Positions 1-7,446 of a DNA stretch of 64,000 nt are shown piece after piece (the stretch's first letter is position 1; each line of letters starts with the position of its first letter). The stretch covers positions 1,302,001 to 1,366,000 of the forward strand of contig NZ_CP080443.1 in the NCBI RefSeq assembly GCF_019613955.1. Direction: 5' to 3'. Position numbers and translations under genes: made by a program. The stretch is from Chryseobacterium sp. LJ668. GTDB lineage: Bacteria > Bacteroidota > Bacteroidia > Flavobacteriales > Weeksellaceae. The notes below the pieces were generated by a model. That model saw only the letters and a program-made list of their open reading frames with translations, ran no database searches and was not told the DNA's origin.

Positions 1-378
1 GAGACTTTTGATAGCATTTTCGCCTTTGTACCATAGTATGAATGTATAATCCCAATCTTCAGATAAAACACAGTCTAGTTCAGGAATAATATAAATTGAA
101 AATTCATTGGAGTTTTTATTCCCCGAATCCTCGTAATCGCAAAGCAAGTCTTCAATATTTTTGACGTTAATCAATCTTCTTTTTTTAAAATCAACGACTT
201 GCAGTCTATAATGCTTAAAAATAATTTTTATTAAAGAATTAAATTTAGACCAATCAGCTTCAGTCACTTCGTCCAATAAATGATCGTTTTCTTTACCGAG
301 CCAGCCTGGCCAAAGTGAAATGAACTTTTTTTTATATTCATTTTTGATTTCATCATCTTTAAAATATTTTTCGAACAT
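1..378 (-). CDS. Hypothetical protein, 3' end outside window
   Basis: An open frame reads leftward from an ATG at 376-378 to the window edge without a stop, giving 126 residues. The protein begins MFEKYFKDDEIKNEYKKK and is rich in Lys, Asp, Trp and aromatic residues. It has no signal peptide or membrane segment and no motif that I recognise. It looks cytosolic. It is too short to be in most ORF lists because it is cut by the window edge, but the frame is continuous and the ATG lies about 60 bases from the neighbouring gene end. Function unknown. Confidence 0.6.
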   Translation of the reverse strand, partial: MFEKYFKDDEIKNEYKKKFISLWPGWLGKENDHLLDEVTEADWSKFNSLIKIIFKHYRLQVVDFKKRRLINVKNIEDLLCDYEDSGNKNSNEFSIYIIPELDCVLSEDWDYTFILWYKGENAIKSL

Positions 379-438
379 GTAGATTTGAAAATTGTTTAAA
401 CAACATTATAATATTTTATCTGTGAAAATCTGAGAGAA

Positions 439-1320
439 TTAAATCTGATTCTTACTCGAATATTTATCCAACGCTTCCGTTGCTTTCTCATACGCCCATT
501 TCTGCTTATAATCAACCCATTGAGCTTTAAATAACTTTCGCAAAATCTTATCTGTGTATCTCATGATGAAAACATGGTACAACATATTGGCAAAAACTTT
601 GGGTTTACCGGGTAAGGCTCTTAATGACATTGAAAAGCCCGGTTCTAAATATCTGTTGAAATGCCAAAAAGCTCCGGGAATGAAAAGTGCGTCACCATGT
701 TCCATAAAAATCTCAATGCCTTTTGCATATTTCAATGCAGGAAATTTCTCGTAATCCGGGTTTTCGTAATCTATATCGTAAACCGTGTGAACCGAAAGCG
801 GAACTTTATATAAAAACTTCGACTGTTTTTGGTCAAACAACAAAATTCTCTTCTTGCCTTCAAAATGAAAATGCATAAAATCTCCTAAGTCAACATCATA
901 ATGCATTAAAACATGCGCATCACTTCCGCCAAAAAATAGAGTCGGTAATCTTTTGAAAAACTTAATTCCCAAATCGGGATAAGTAAAATTTTTAAGCAAT
1001 TCTGGAAGACGGTCGGTGATGATATAGAAGAAAATTCTCAGATCCGAAGGTCTAGATTTTATCGTGTCTATATAATCTTTCATTTTCATCGTTGTCACAG
1101 GAGCATCTGAGCTTTTAGAAGCACTTGCCGGTTTGTTGTCATATAAAGGAACTTCTTGTTCACCCGCTTTTTCTTTAATAAAATCAAAATTCCATTTATC
1201 GAAAGCTTCCCAGCGGCTCGCATAGTTTTTGATCAGAAGGGGTTTCTGTTTTTTGAAATAGTTTTCCTGAAAATCTTCTTTACTGATATCAGTGACAACA
1301 TCTACGTTTTCGAGAATCAT
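439..1320 (-). CDS. Cupin-like (JmjC/cupin_8) dioxygenase family protein
   Basis: The 293-residue protein has the architecture of cupin_8/JmjC-like Fe(II)- and 2-oxoglutarate-dependent oxygenases, which hydroxylate proteins or other substrates in the cytosol. An N-terminal segment around residues 25-45 (KPLLIKNYASRWEAFDKW) is typical of the family. The probable iron ligands are H140 and D142 in HYDVD and a distal H220 in AFWHF, with lysines at 156-157 that could bind the co-substrate. The length fits the family. It is transcribed divergently from the bestrophin gene. The family assignment is firm at fold level; the substrate cannot be read from the sequence. Confidence 0.8.
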   Translation of the reverse strand: MILENVDVVTDISKEDFQENYFKKQKPLLIKNYASRWEAFDKWNFDFIKEKAGEQEVPLYDNKPASASKSSDAPVTTMKMKDYIDTIKSRPSDLRIFFYIITDRLPELLKNFTYPDLGIKFFKRLPTLFFGGSDAHVLMHYDVDLGDFMHFHFEGKKRILLFDQKQSKFLYKVPLSVHTVYDIDYENPDYEKFPALKYAKGIEIFMEHGDALFIPGAFWHFNRYLEPGFSMSLRALPGKPKVFANMLYHVFIMRYTDKILRKLFKAQWVDYKQKWAYEKATEALDKYSSKNQI

Positions 1321-1376
1321 GGGATTGTAATTTAATGCGAAATAAAAATAGTGTTTTTTTGAAGTTTATAAAAATT

Positions 1377-1384
1377 TATCTTTG
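1377..1384 (+). promoter_or_regulatory. -7 element TATCTTTG
   Basis: TATCTTTG matches the Bacteroidota primary-sigma -7 consensus TANNTTTG and lies 18 bases before the bestrophin ATG. A good -33 TTG at the usual spacing is not evident, so only the -7 element is claimed. Confidence 0.5.
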
Positions 1385-1401
1385 CAATACAGACATTCAA
1401 T

Positions 1402-2283
1402 ATGAGAGTTTACAATACCAAAAATTTCCTGAAAATATTGGTCAGCTTACACAAAAGCGACACTTTGAAAATTCTTTTTCCAACAATGGTTTTAATGGCA
1501 ATTTACTCCTATGGAATTCAGTATCTGGAAGTTGAGTATCTGCATTTGACAGTAAAATCTAAAATCAGTAATGTCGGACTGATTCACTCGTTATTGGGAT
1601 TTGTGTTGTCTTTGCTTTTGGTTTTCAGAACGAATACCGCGTACGACAGATGGTGGGAAGGCAGAAAACTTTGGGGAAAACTCGTGAATGACACAAGAAA
1701 TTTTGCAGTAAAAATTAATATTATTCTTACAGACGACCGAAAATCTGCTGATCAGATTTCGAGATACCTGAAATATTTTCCTCATTTTTTGGCAAAACAT
1801 CTTTCTCAGGAATCGACGAGACTGGCTTTGGACGAAGATTATTCTGAGATTGAACAATCACTGAAACATCACGGACCAACAGAACTAATCACCCTTCTTA
1901 CCCATAAACTGTATAAGCTAAAAAAAGAAAGCAAGATTTCTGATGTCGAAATGCTTTATTTGGATACCCAATTAACAGGTTTTCTGGATGTCTGCGGTGG
2001 CTGTGAGAGAATAAAAAATACGCCTATTCCCTATTCTTACTCTTCATTTATAAAGAAATTCATCATTTTATATGTATTGGCTCTACCGGTTGCCTACGTT
2101 ATCAATCTGGGTCTCTTCATGATTCCGCTGACGGTTTTTGTCTATTATGTTTTGATGAGTCTGGAATTGATCGCAGAAGAAATAGAAGATCCTTTTAACA
2201 ATGATGAAAATGATATCCCAATGGAAGCAATTGCACAGAATATTGAGAAAAATGTGCACCAGATTATGAGTGTAAAAAGATAG
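1402..2283 (+). CDS. Bestrophin family ion channel (UPF0187)
   Basis: The 293-residue membrane protein belongs to the bestrophin/UPF0187 family of pentameric anion or cation channels of the inner membrane. The hallmark is the stretch RTNTAYDRWWEGRKLWGKLVNDTRN near residues 74-98, directly after a hydrophobic helix. Further hydrophobic helices lie near residues 28-45, 55-73 and 215-255, and the C-terminal half contains the conserved I-PYSYSSF segment. The length matches bacterial homologues of about 290-300 residues. ATG is preceded by a TANNTTTG promoter element. Ion selectivity cannot be told from sequence. Confidence 0.9.
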   Translation: MRVYNTKNFLKILVSLHKSDTLKILFPTMVLMAIYSYGIQYLEVEYLHLTVKSKISNVGLIHSLLGFVLSLLLVFRTNTAYDRWWEGRKLWGKLVNDTRNFAVKINIILTDDRKSADQISRYLKYFPHFLAKHLSQESTRLALDEDYSEIEQSLKHHGPTELITLLTHKLYKLKKESKISDVEMLYLDTQLTGFLDVCGGCERIKNTPIPYSYSSFIKKFIILYVLALPVAYVINLGLFMIPLTVFVYYVLMSLELIAEEIEDPFNNDENDIPMEAIAQNIEKNVHQIMSVKR

Positions 2284-2353
2284 AAACAAAACGGAATTTT
2301 TAAATCCGTTATGAAAGAAGAAATCGTAAGTTATAAATAGAAATAAATAAATT

Positions 2354-2890
2354 TTGATAAACAAATTAAAACTTGAAGAACTCAACAGAATTGATGTAGA
2401 AGCTTTTAAAAAAGCAAAAAAAATTCCGTTGGTGGTTGTTTTAGATAATATAAGAAGTATGCACAATGTGGGCGCGACTTTCAGAACGGCAGATGCTTTT
2501 TTGGTTCAGAAAATTATTTTATGTGGCATCACACCACAGCCGCCACACCGTGAAATTCACAAAGCAGCACTGGGAGCCACCGAAAGTGTAGATTGGTCGC
2601 ATGAAAAAGATATCAATGTCACCATAAATGATTTAAAGAGTCAGGGGTTTGAAGTTGTAGGTATTGAACAGACAACCAATAGCCAAATGATTACCGATTT
2701 TATGATTGACAATACAAAAAAATATGCTATGATTCTGGGTAATGAAGTGGAAGGCATCAGCGACGAAGCTTTACAGAATATAGATTCATTTATTGAAATT
2801 CCACAACTCGGTACAAAGCATTCTTTAAATGTAAGTGTCTGTGGTGGAATTGTAATGTGGGAGTTTGCAAAAGTTTTAGGAATTCAGTAA
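2354..2890 (+). CDS. TrmH-family (SPOUT) RNA methyltransferase
   Basis: The 178-residue protein is a single-domain SPOUT methyltransferase of the TrmH/SpoU type, which methylates 2'-OH groups of tRNA or rRNA using S-adenosylmethionine. The three SpoU motifs are visible: NIRSMHNVGATFRTADAF (about 32-50), ILGNEVEGIS (about 127-136) and IEIPQLGTKHSLNVSVCGGIVMWE (about 147-170), which together form the trefoil knot. The start is a TTG at 2354; no suitable ATG precedes motif 1. It has no extra RNA-binding domain, and its length fits the minimal tRNA-modifying enzymes. The exact target nucleotide is not determinable. Confidence 0.87.
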   Translation: MINKLKLEELNRIDVEAFKKAKKIPLVVVLDNIRSMHNVGATFRTADAFLVQKIILCGITPQPPHREIHKAALGATESVDWSHEKDINVTINDLKSQGFEVVGIEQTTNSQMITDFMIDNTKKYAMILGNEVEGISDEALQNIDSFIEIPQLGTKHSLNVSVCGGIVMWEFAKVLGIQ

Positions 2891-2932
2891 TTTTTTTTCA
2901 AAGTTAATGAGTTGCAAAAGCTCTAAAATAAA

Positions 2933-2965
2933 AAACTGCGGCTGTCTAAAAAGACAGTGCAGTTT
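2933..2965 (+). terminator. Hairpin after the TrmH-family gene
   Basis: Complementary arms AAACTGC/GCAGTTT and CTGTCT/AGACAG form an interrupted stem over an A-rich loop about 45 bases after the stop codon. No U-tract follows on the + strand, so it may be a weak terminator or only an mRNA 3' structure. Confidence 0.4.
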
Positions 2966-3116
2966 GAAATAAATCTAATAAAAAGTAAAAATGAAAGGCG
3001 ACAAAGATAATTTATTATCATTTACCAACAAAATATTTTTTCGTTTTTTTTATTTTTATGAAAAAAAACTGCAATAAAGCAGGAAGGTTTCGTTTAAAAT
3101 TTTATAAATTAGCACA

Positions 3117-3767
3117 ATGTTTATCAAGGACTATATCTCAAAAGATTTTCCGTGTTTTCATCTGACTGACTCTATCGAATCGGCTAGAGAAACTCTAGAA
3201 GCTTTCGGATATACACATATTTTCATCAAAAAATCACATCACTTTTACGGGGCCATCGCCAAAGATTTTTTATACGAAGACGAAGGCACGCTAAAAAATC
3301 TCGAACATCAGATTGAGCGATTTGCGATCTTGGAGGATAACAATATTATGGACAGCATCCGTTTGTTTTACACATTCAACGCCAACGTGATTCCCGTGAT
3401 CAATAAAAGTGAAAAATATCTGGGATACATCTGTTGTGATGATGTTTTTCAGACCTTTTCAAAATACCCTCTGTTTTCAGAAACCGGAGCTATTCTTACC
3501 GTTGAAACGCCGGCAAGAAAATACTCTATGACGGAAATTGCGAATATCGTAGAAAGCAACAATTCTAAATTCTACGGCGGGTTTATTACGTTCATGTCTG
3601 ATGATGTCATTCATATTACCATCAAAATAAGCAATGAAAATTTAGCATCAATCGACGCTACTTTTGATCGTTATGATTACAGAATTGTTGAAAAATATTA
3701 TTCTGATGAAAAATCAGATCTTTTCAAAGACCGTTTAGGTTTTTTACAAAAATTTATCGAAATATAA
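3117..3767 (+). CDS. CBS-domain protein upstream of NAD kinase
   Basis: The 216-residue soluble protein carries a pair of CBS motifs in the N-terminal 140 residues (segments resembling ARETLEAFGYTHIFIKK and IMDSIRLFYTFNANVIPVINKSEKYLGYI). CBS pairs bind adenosine-containing ligands such as AMP, ATP or SAM. The C-terminal 80 residues form an additional alpha/beta region (YSMTEIANIVESNN...) resembling an ACT-like fold, although this is a guess. The gene ends one base before the NAD kinase ATG, so the two are co-transcribed and probably co-translated. A role in sensing nucleotide state for NAD kinase is inferred from position only. Confidence 0.75.
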   Translation: MFIKDYISKDFPCFHLTDSIESARETLEAFGYTHIFIKKSHHFYGAIAKDFLYEDEGTLKNLEHQIERFAILEDNNIMDSIRLFYTFNANVIPVINKSEKYLGYICCDDVFQTFSKYPLFSETGAILTVETPARKYSMTEIANIVESNNSKFYGGFITFMSDDVIHITIKISNENLASIDATFDRYDYRIVEKYYSDEKSDLFKDRLGFLQKFIEI

Positions 3768-3768
3768 T

Positions 3769-4635
3769 ATGAAGGCAGCCATATATTCTCAGAAAAAAGA
3801 TCTTGATACTTTTTTATATTTAAGCAAATTTATTTCTGAATTGGAAAGCAGAGGCGTAAAATCTGTTTTGTTTGACGAAATGGCTGAAGCGTTACAGTTT
3901 TCTAAAATTTTTGAAACTTTTTCCAAAAAGCAAGATCTTATTGATAAAGAGGTCGATCTTTTCTTCACTTTTGGTGGTGACGGAACGATTGTAAATTCAC
4001 TGACTTTCATTGAAGACCTGGAAATTCCTGTTGTAGGTGTCAACACCGGAAGACTTGGGTTTCTGGCAAGCTTTACTAAAGAAGAAGCCTTTAAAGAACT
4101 GGATTCTATATTAAAAGGTGATGTGAAAACCAGCCGAAGATCAGTGATTGAAGTCGTTTCACCAAAATCTGGCGAATTTTTTCCATATGCCTTAAATGAT
4201 GTAACGATTTCCAGAAAAGAAACTACATCAATGGTGACGGTAGATTCTTATATCAATAATGAATTTCTAAATGTTTTCTGGGGCGACGGCGTGATTGTTT
4301 CTACTCCTACAGGATCTACAGCTTACTCTTTAAGTTGTGGCGGACCCATCATTTCTCCAAACAACGAAAACTTTGTGATTACTCCGATTGCTCCACATAA
4401 TTTAAATGTAAGACCTTTGGTTGTGAATGATAAAGTAGAAATTAAATTTAAAGTAGAAAGCAGAGTTCCTCAATATTCCCTTTCATTGGATTCAAGATTA
4501 ATTCATATCGAAACCGATAAAGAAATTGTGATCAGAAAGGCGAGCTTCCAGTTGTTATTGGTACAGCCCAATAATTTAAGTTTCTACGAAACCATTCGTC
4601 AAAAGCTACTTTGGGGACGAGATAAAAGAAATTAG
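3769..4635 (+). CDS. nadK: NAD kinase
   Basis: The 288-residue enzyme phosphorylates NAD to NADP in the cytosol. It carries all family hallmarks: FGGDGT near residues 67-72, where the Asp is catalytic, NTGRLGF near 92-98, the NDV segment, and TPTGSTAYSLSCGGPI near 178-193. Length is normal for bacterial NadK. It starts one base after the CBS-domain gene, forming a two-gene transcript, and is followed by the aldolase gene after a 70-base gap. Assignment is secure. Confidence 0.97.
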   Translation: MKAAIYSQKKDLDTFLYLSKFISELESRGVKSVLFDEMAEALQFSKIFETFSKKQDLIDKEVDLFFTFGGDGTIVNSLTFIEDLEIPVVGVNTGRLGFLASFTKEEAFKELDSILKGDVKTSRRSVIEVVSPKSGEFFPYALNDVTISRKETTSMVTVDSYINNEFLNVFWGDGVIVSTPTGSTAYSLSCGGPIISPNNENFVITPIAPHNLNVRPLVVNDKVEIKFKVESRVPQYSLSLDSRLIHIETDKEIVIRKASFQLLLVQPNNLSFYETIRQKLLWGRDKRN

Positions 4636-4706
4636 TAATTTCTCAAAATTGATTATCTTTACAAGAATTTTCAAAAATTACCCTAATATTTTATAAAAAG
4701 TAAAAC

Positions 4707-5777
4707 ATGAGCAGAATTTTCCCGGCAGGAGTTGCCACAGGTCAGTTAGTTACAGATATTTTTCAGTATGCTAAAGAAAACAAATTTGCATTACCAGCAG
4801 TAAATGTAATCGGATCAAGCAACGTAAACGCAGTAATGGAAACTGCAGCAAAATTAAACTCACCTGTAATCATTCAGTTTTCTAACGGTGGAGCATCTTT
4901 CAACGCCGGAAAAGGTTTGAGCAACGACGCTCAGAAATCAGCTATTTTAGGTGGTATCGCAGGAGCAAGACACATCCACACCCTTGCTGAAGCTTATGGA
5001 GCAACAGTAATTTTACATACCGATCATGCTGCAAAAAAATTATTGCCTTGGATCGATGGTTTGATGGATGCTAATGAAGAATTCTTCAAGCAGACCGGAA
5101 AATCGCTGTACTCTTCTCACATGCTGGATCTTTCTGAAGAATCTTTAGAAGAAAACCTTGAGGTTTCTGCTGAGTATTTCGAAAGAATGGCAAAAATGCA
5201 GATGACTCTTGAAGTTGAAATCGGAGTAACAGGGGGTGAAGAAGACGGTGTTGACAATTCTGATGTTGACAATTCTAAATTATATACTCAGCCTGAAGAT
5301 GTAGCTTATACTTACGAAAAATTAAAGGCAATTTCAGACAACTTCACAATTGCAGCAGCTTTCGGAAATGTACACGGAGTTTACAAGCCAGGAAATGTGG
5401 TGTTGACACCAAAAATCCTGGATAACTCTCAGAAATTTGTTCAGGAGAAATTCGGAACGGCAGACAAACCGATTAATTTCGTTTTCCACGGTGGTTCAGG
5501 TTCTACTTTAGAAGAGATCAGAGAAGCAATTGATTACGGAGTTATTAAGATGAATATCGACACTGATCTTCAATTCGCTTACACAGAAGGAATCAGAGAT
5601 TATATGTTAGAAAACGTAGAATATTTAAGAACTCAGATCGGAAATCCTGAAGGAGAAGAAAAGCCTAACAAAAAATTCTATGACCCAAGAGGATGGATCA
5701 GAAAAGGAGAAGAAACTTTCTCTAAAAGATTAGTTAGAGCATTTGAAGATTTAAATAACGTAAATACGCTTAAATAA
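4707..5777 (+). CDS. fbaA: Class II fructose-bisphosphate aldolase
   Basis: The 356-residue protein is a zinc-dependent class IIA aldolase that interconverts fructose 1,6-bisphosphate with glyceraldehyde 3-phosphate and dihydroxyacetone phosphate in glycolysis and gluconeogenesis. Visible motifs include the catalytic Asp with zinc ligand in LHTDHAAKK (about residues 109-117), VEIGVTGGEEDGVDN (about 172-186), AFGNVHGVYKPGN (about 226-238) and VFHGGSGS (about 265-272). Length matches E. coli FbaA. It has its own upstream gap and ends before a strong inverted repeat that separates it from accD. Confidence 0.97.
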   Translation: MSRIFPAGVATGQLVTDIFQYAKENKFALPAVNVIGSSNVNAVMETAAKLNSPVIIQFSNGGASFNAGKGLSNDAQKSAILGGIAGARHIHTLAEAYGATVILHTDHAAKKLLPWIDGLMDANEEFFKQTGKSLYSSHMLDLSEESLEENLEVSAEYFERMAKMQMTLEVEIGVTGGEEDGVDNSDVDNSKLYTQPEDVAYTYEKLKAISDNFTIAAAFGNVHGVYKPGNVVLTPKILDNSQKFVQEKFGTADKPINFVFHGGSGSTLEEIREAIDYGVIKMNIDTDLQFAYTEGIRDYMLENVEYLRTQIGNPEGEEKPNKKFYDPRGWIRKGEETFSKRLVRAFEDLNNVNTLK

Positions 5778-5785
5778 ATTATAAA

Positions 5786-5828
5786 TTTTGAATGATAGAT
5801 TTTAAATTGTTTAATCTATCATTCAAAA
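5786..5828. terminator. Perfect 16-bp inverted repeat between fbaA and accD
   Basis: Arms 5786-5801 and 5813-5828 are exact reverse complements (TTTTGAATGATAGATT / AATCTATCATTCAAAA) around an 11-base loop. The hairpin starts 8 bases after the aldolase stop and ends 22 bases before the accD ATG. It is AT-rich and lacks a long U-tract, so it could be a terminator, a processing site or an attenuator for accD. Confidence 0.55.
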
Positions 5829-5850
5829 TCTAAAATCTAAAATTTCATAA

Positions 5851-6705
5851 ATGGCATTTGACTGGTTTAAAAGAAAAGCACAAAATATTACCACTTCTAC
5901 CGACGAGAAAAAAGATGTTCCGAAAGGACTTTGGCATCAGACTCCCTCAGGTAAAGTTGTGGAACATGAGGAACTGAAAAAAAACAACTACGTTTCCCCT
6001 GAAGACGGGTTTCATGTAAGAATTGGAAGTGCAGAGTTTTTCAGCATTCTTTTTGACGAAGGTAAATTTACAGAACTGGATGCGAATGTTGAAAGTATAG
6101 ACATGCTTCAGTTTAAAGATACAAAATCTTATACCGACCGTCTGAAAGAGGTGAAAGCCAAAACAAAACTTACTGATTCTATCAGAAACGGAGTTGGAAC
6201 TGTCAACGGAACCGAAATGGTGGTTTCCTGTATGGATTTTGCTTTTATCGGCGGGTCTTTAGGCTCTGTGATGGGTGAAAAGATCAGAAGAGCGGTTGAT
6301 TACTGTATTGCAAAAAAACTTCCTTATATGATTATTTGTCAGTCCGGAGGTGCAAGAATGCAGGAAGCAACGTATTCTTTGATGCAGCTTGCAAAAGTTC
6401 AGGCGAAACTGGCTCAGCTTTCCGAAGCCGGACTTTTATATATTGCTTACCTCTGTGATCCCACTTTTGGTGGAATTACCGCCTCCTTCGCCATGACGGC
6501 AGACATCATTATGGCTGAACCGAAAGCATTGATCGGATTTGCCGGACCAAGAGTAATTCGTGAAACAATAGGCAGAGATTTACCGGAAGGTTTCCAAACT
6601 TCAGAATTCCTTCAGGAAAAAGGTTTTGTAGACTTTATTGTGAAAAGAACTGAAATTAAAGAAACCGTTTCTAAAACAGTGAATTTATTAACCGTAAAGG
6701 CTTAA
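5851..6705 (+). CDS. accD: Acetyl-CoA carboxylase carboxyltransferase subunit beta
   Basis: The 284-residue protein is the beta half of the carboxyltransferase that, with AccA and carboxybiotin-AccB, makes malonyl-CoA for fatty acid synthesis. The crotonase-like core is intact: FAFIGGSLGSVMGEKI (about 130-145), CQSGGARMQEATYSLMQ (about 166-182), DPTFGGITASFAM (about 207-219), and ALIGFAGPRVIRETIG (about 231-246). Unlike E. coli AccD, the N-terminal region (residues 25-60) has no cysteines: the four zinc-finger positions are occupied by other residues (WHQTPSGKVV and NYVSPEDGFHV). Assignment is secure; the lost zinc ribbon is discussed as a finding. Confidence 0.95.
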   Translation: MAFDWFKRKAQNITTSTDEKKDVPKGLWHQTPSGKVVEHEELKKNNYVSPEDGFHVRIGSAEFFSILFDEGKFTELDANVESIDMLQFKDTKSYTDRLKEVKAKTKLTDSIRNGVGTVNGTEMVVSCMDFAFIGGSLGSVMGEKIRRAVDYCIAKKLPYMIICQSGGARMQEATYSLMQLAKVQAKLAQLSEAGLLYIAYLCDPTFGGITASFAMTADIIMAEPKALIGFAGPRVIRETIGRDLPEGFQTSEFLQEKGFVDFIVKRTEIKETVSKTVNLLTVKA

Positions 6706-6758
6706 GATTAAACTAAAATTTATCAGTCTCTCTCTTTTTCGGGAGAGATTTTTATTTT

Positions 6759-7271
6759 ATGCGAACTTTTAAAGTAATTTTCAATACAGTCAAAAGCATG
6801 AGTTTTAAGAAAATTCTTAAACTCTTATTGGCTGTTGTGCCTCATCCTCTGTTTTCTATGTTAAGTTTTTACGCCACGGTAAAGGCTTTTTCGATTGCGC
6901 AGAAATTATATCCGGAAACTGCATCTAAGAACGGTGAAGGCAATGCATTTCGTCATGCATTTTGGTGCTGCCTGATTATGATGTACTGCAGTAAAATTTC
7001 TTCTCCGGAAAAGGCATTGGTTTTTTGTAAGAAAATTACAGATCTGCACGAAGATTTATTCCCCAATGAGCCTCTGGAAACAAAAATGGATCTGCATAAC
7101 AATAAAGTAGGTATGGATTATTTCATGGAACTTTTACCCGGAATTCACCGCCAGTTTTTTGAGAAAAATTTCTTTATTGAAGAATTGAAGAAGAAAACAG
7201 CTGCTGCAAAAGTTTTGAAAAATTTAGATGATGATTTTAAAGGAGAGTTGGTTTATTTAGACGAAAAGTAG
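6759..7271 (+). CDS. DUF6973-like conserved protein
   Basis: The 170-residue protein contains NAFRHAFWCCLIMMYCS (about residues 64-80), DLHEDL (about 98-103) and KMDLHNNKVGMDYF (about 113-126). This His/Asp pattern is what I associate with the DUF6973 family of Bacteroidota, which is uncharacterised and may bind a metal. A hydrophobic stretch near residues 20-45 could be a membrane anchor. The gene follows accD by 53 bases in the same direction and might be on the same transcript. Function is unknown and the family label is from memory. Confidence 0.65.
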   Translation: MRTFKVIFNTVKSMSFKKILKLLLAVVPHPLFSMLSFYATVKAFSIAQKLYPETASKNGEGNAFRHAFWCCLIMMYCSKISSPEKALVFCKKITDLHEDLFPNEPLETKMDLHNNKVGMDYFMELLPGIHRQFFEKNFFIEELKKKTAAAKVLKNLDDDFKGELVYLDEK

Positions 7272-7295
7272 AAATATTTAATTTATATTTTAAGT

Positions 7296-7367
7296 TTGTT
7301 GTTCCGTAGGAATCTCAGACATTTTTCCTTTAAGATAATAGTTTAGATTTCTACGGAATGACGAACA
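7296..7367. repeat. REP-like imperfect palindrome
   Basis: TTCCGTAGGAATCT (7302-7315) and AGATTTCTACGGAA (7345-7358) are reverse complements with one mismatch, separated by 29 bases, and outer bases TTGTT/AACAA extend the stem. No gene occupies the 175-base gap. The sequence resembles hairpin repeats that I have seen scattered between flavobacterial genes, but copy number cannot be checked here. Confidence 0.5.
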
Positions 7368-7446
7368 ATGTGCTTATTTACTCTTCCTTTTTAATTATTG
7401 CAGTTTATAGTAATTTTAACTAAGTTTAATCAATTAATTTAATCAA

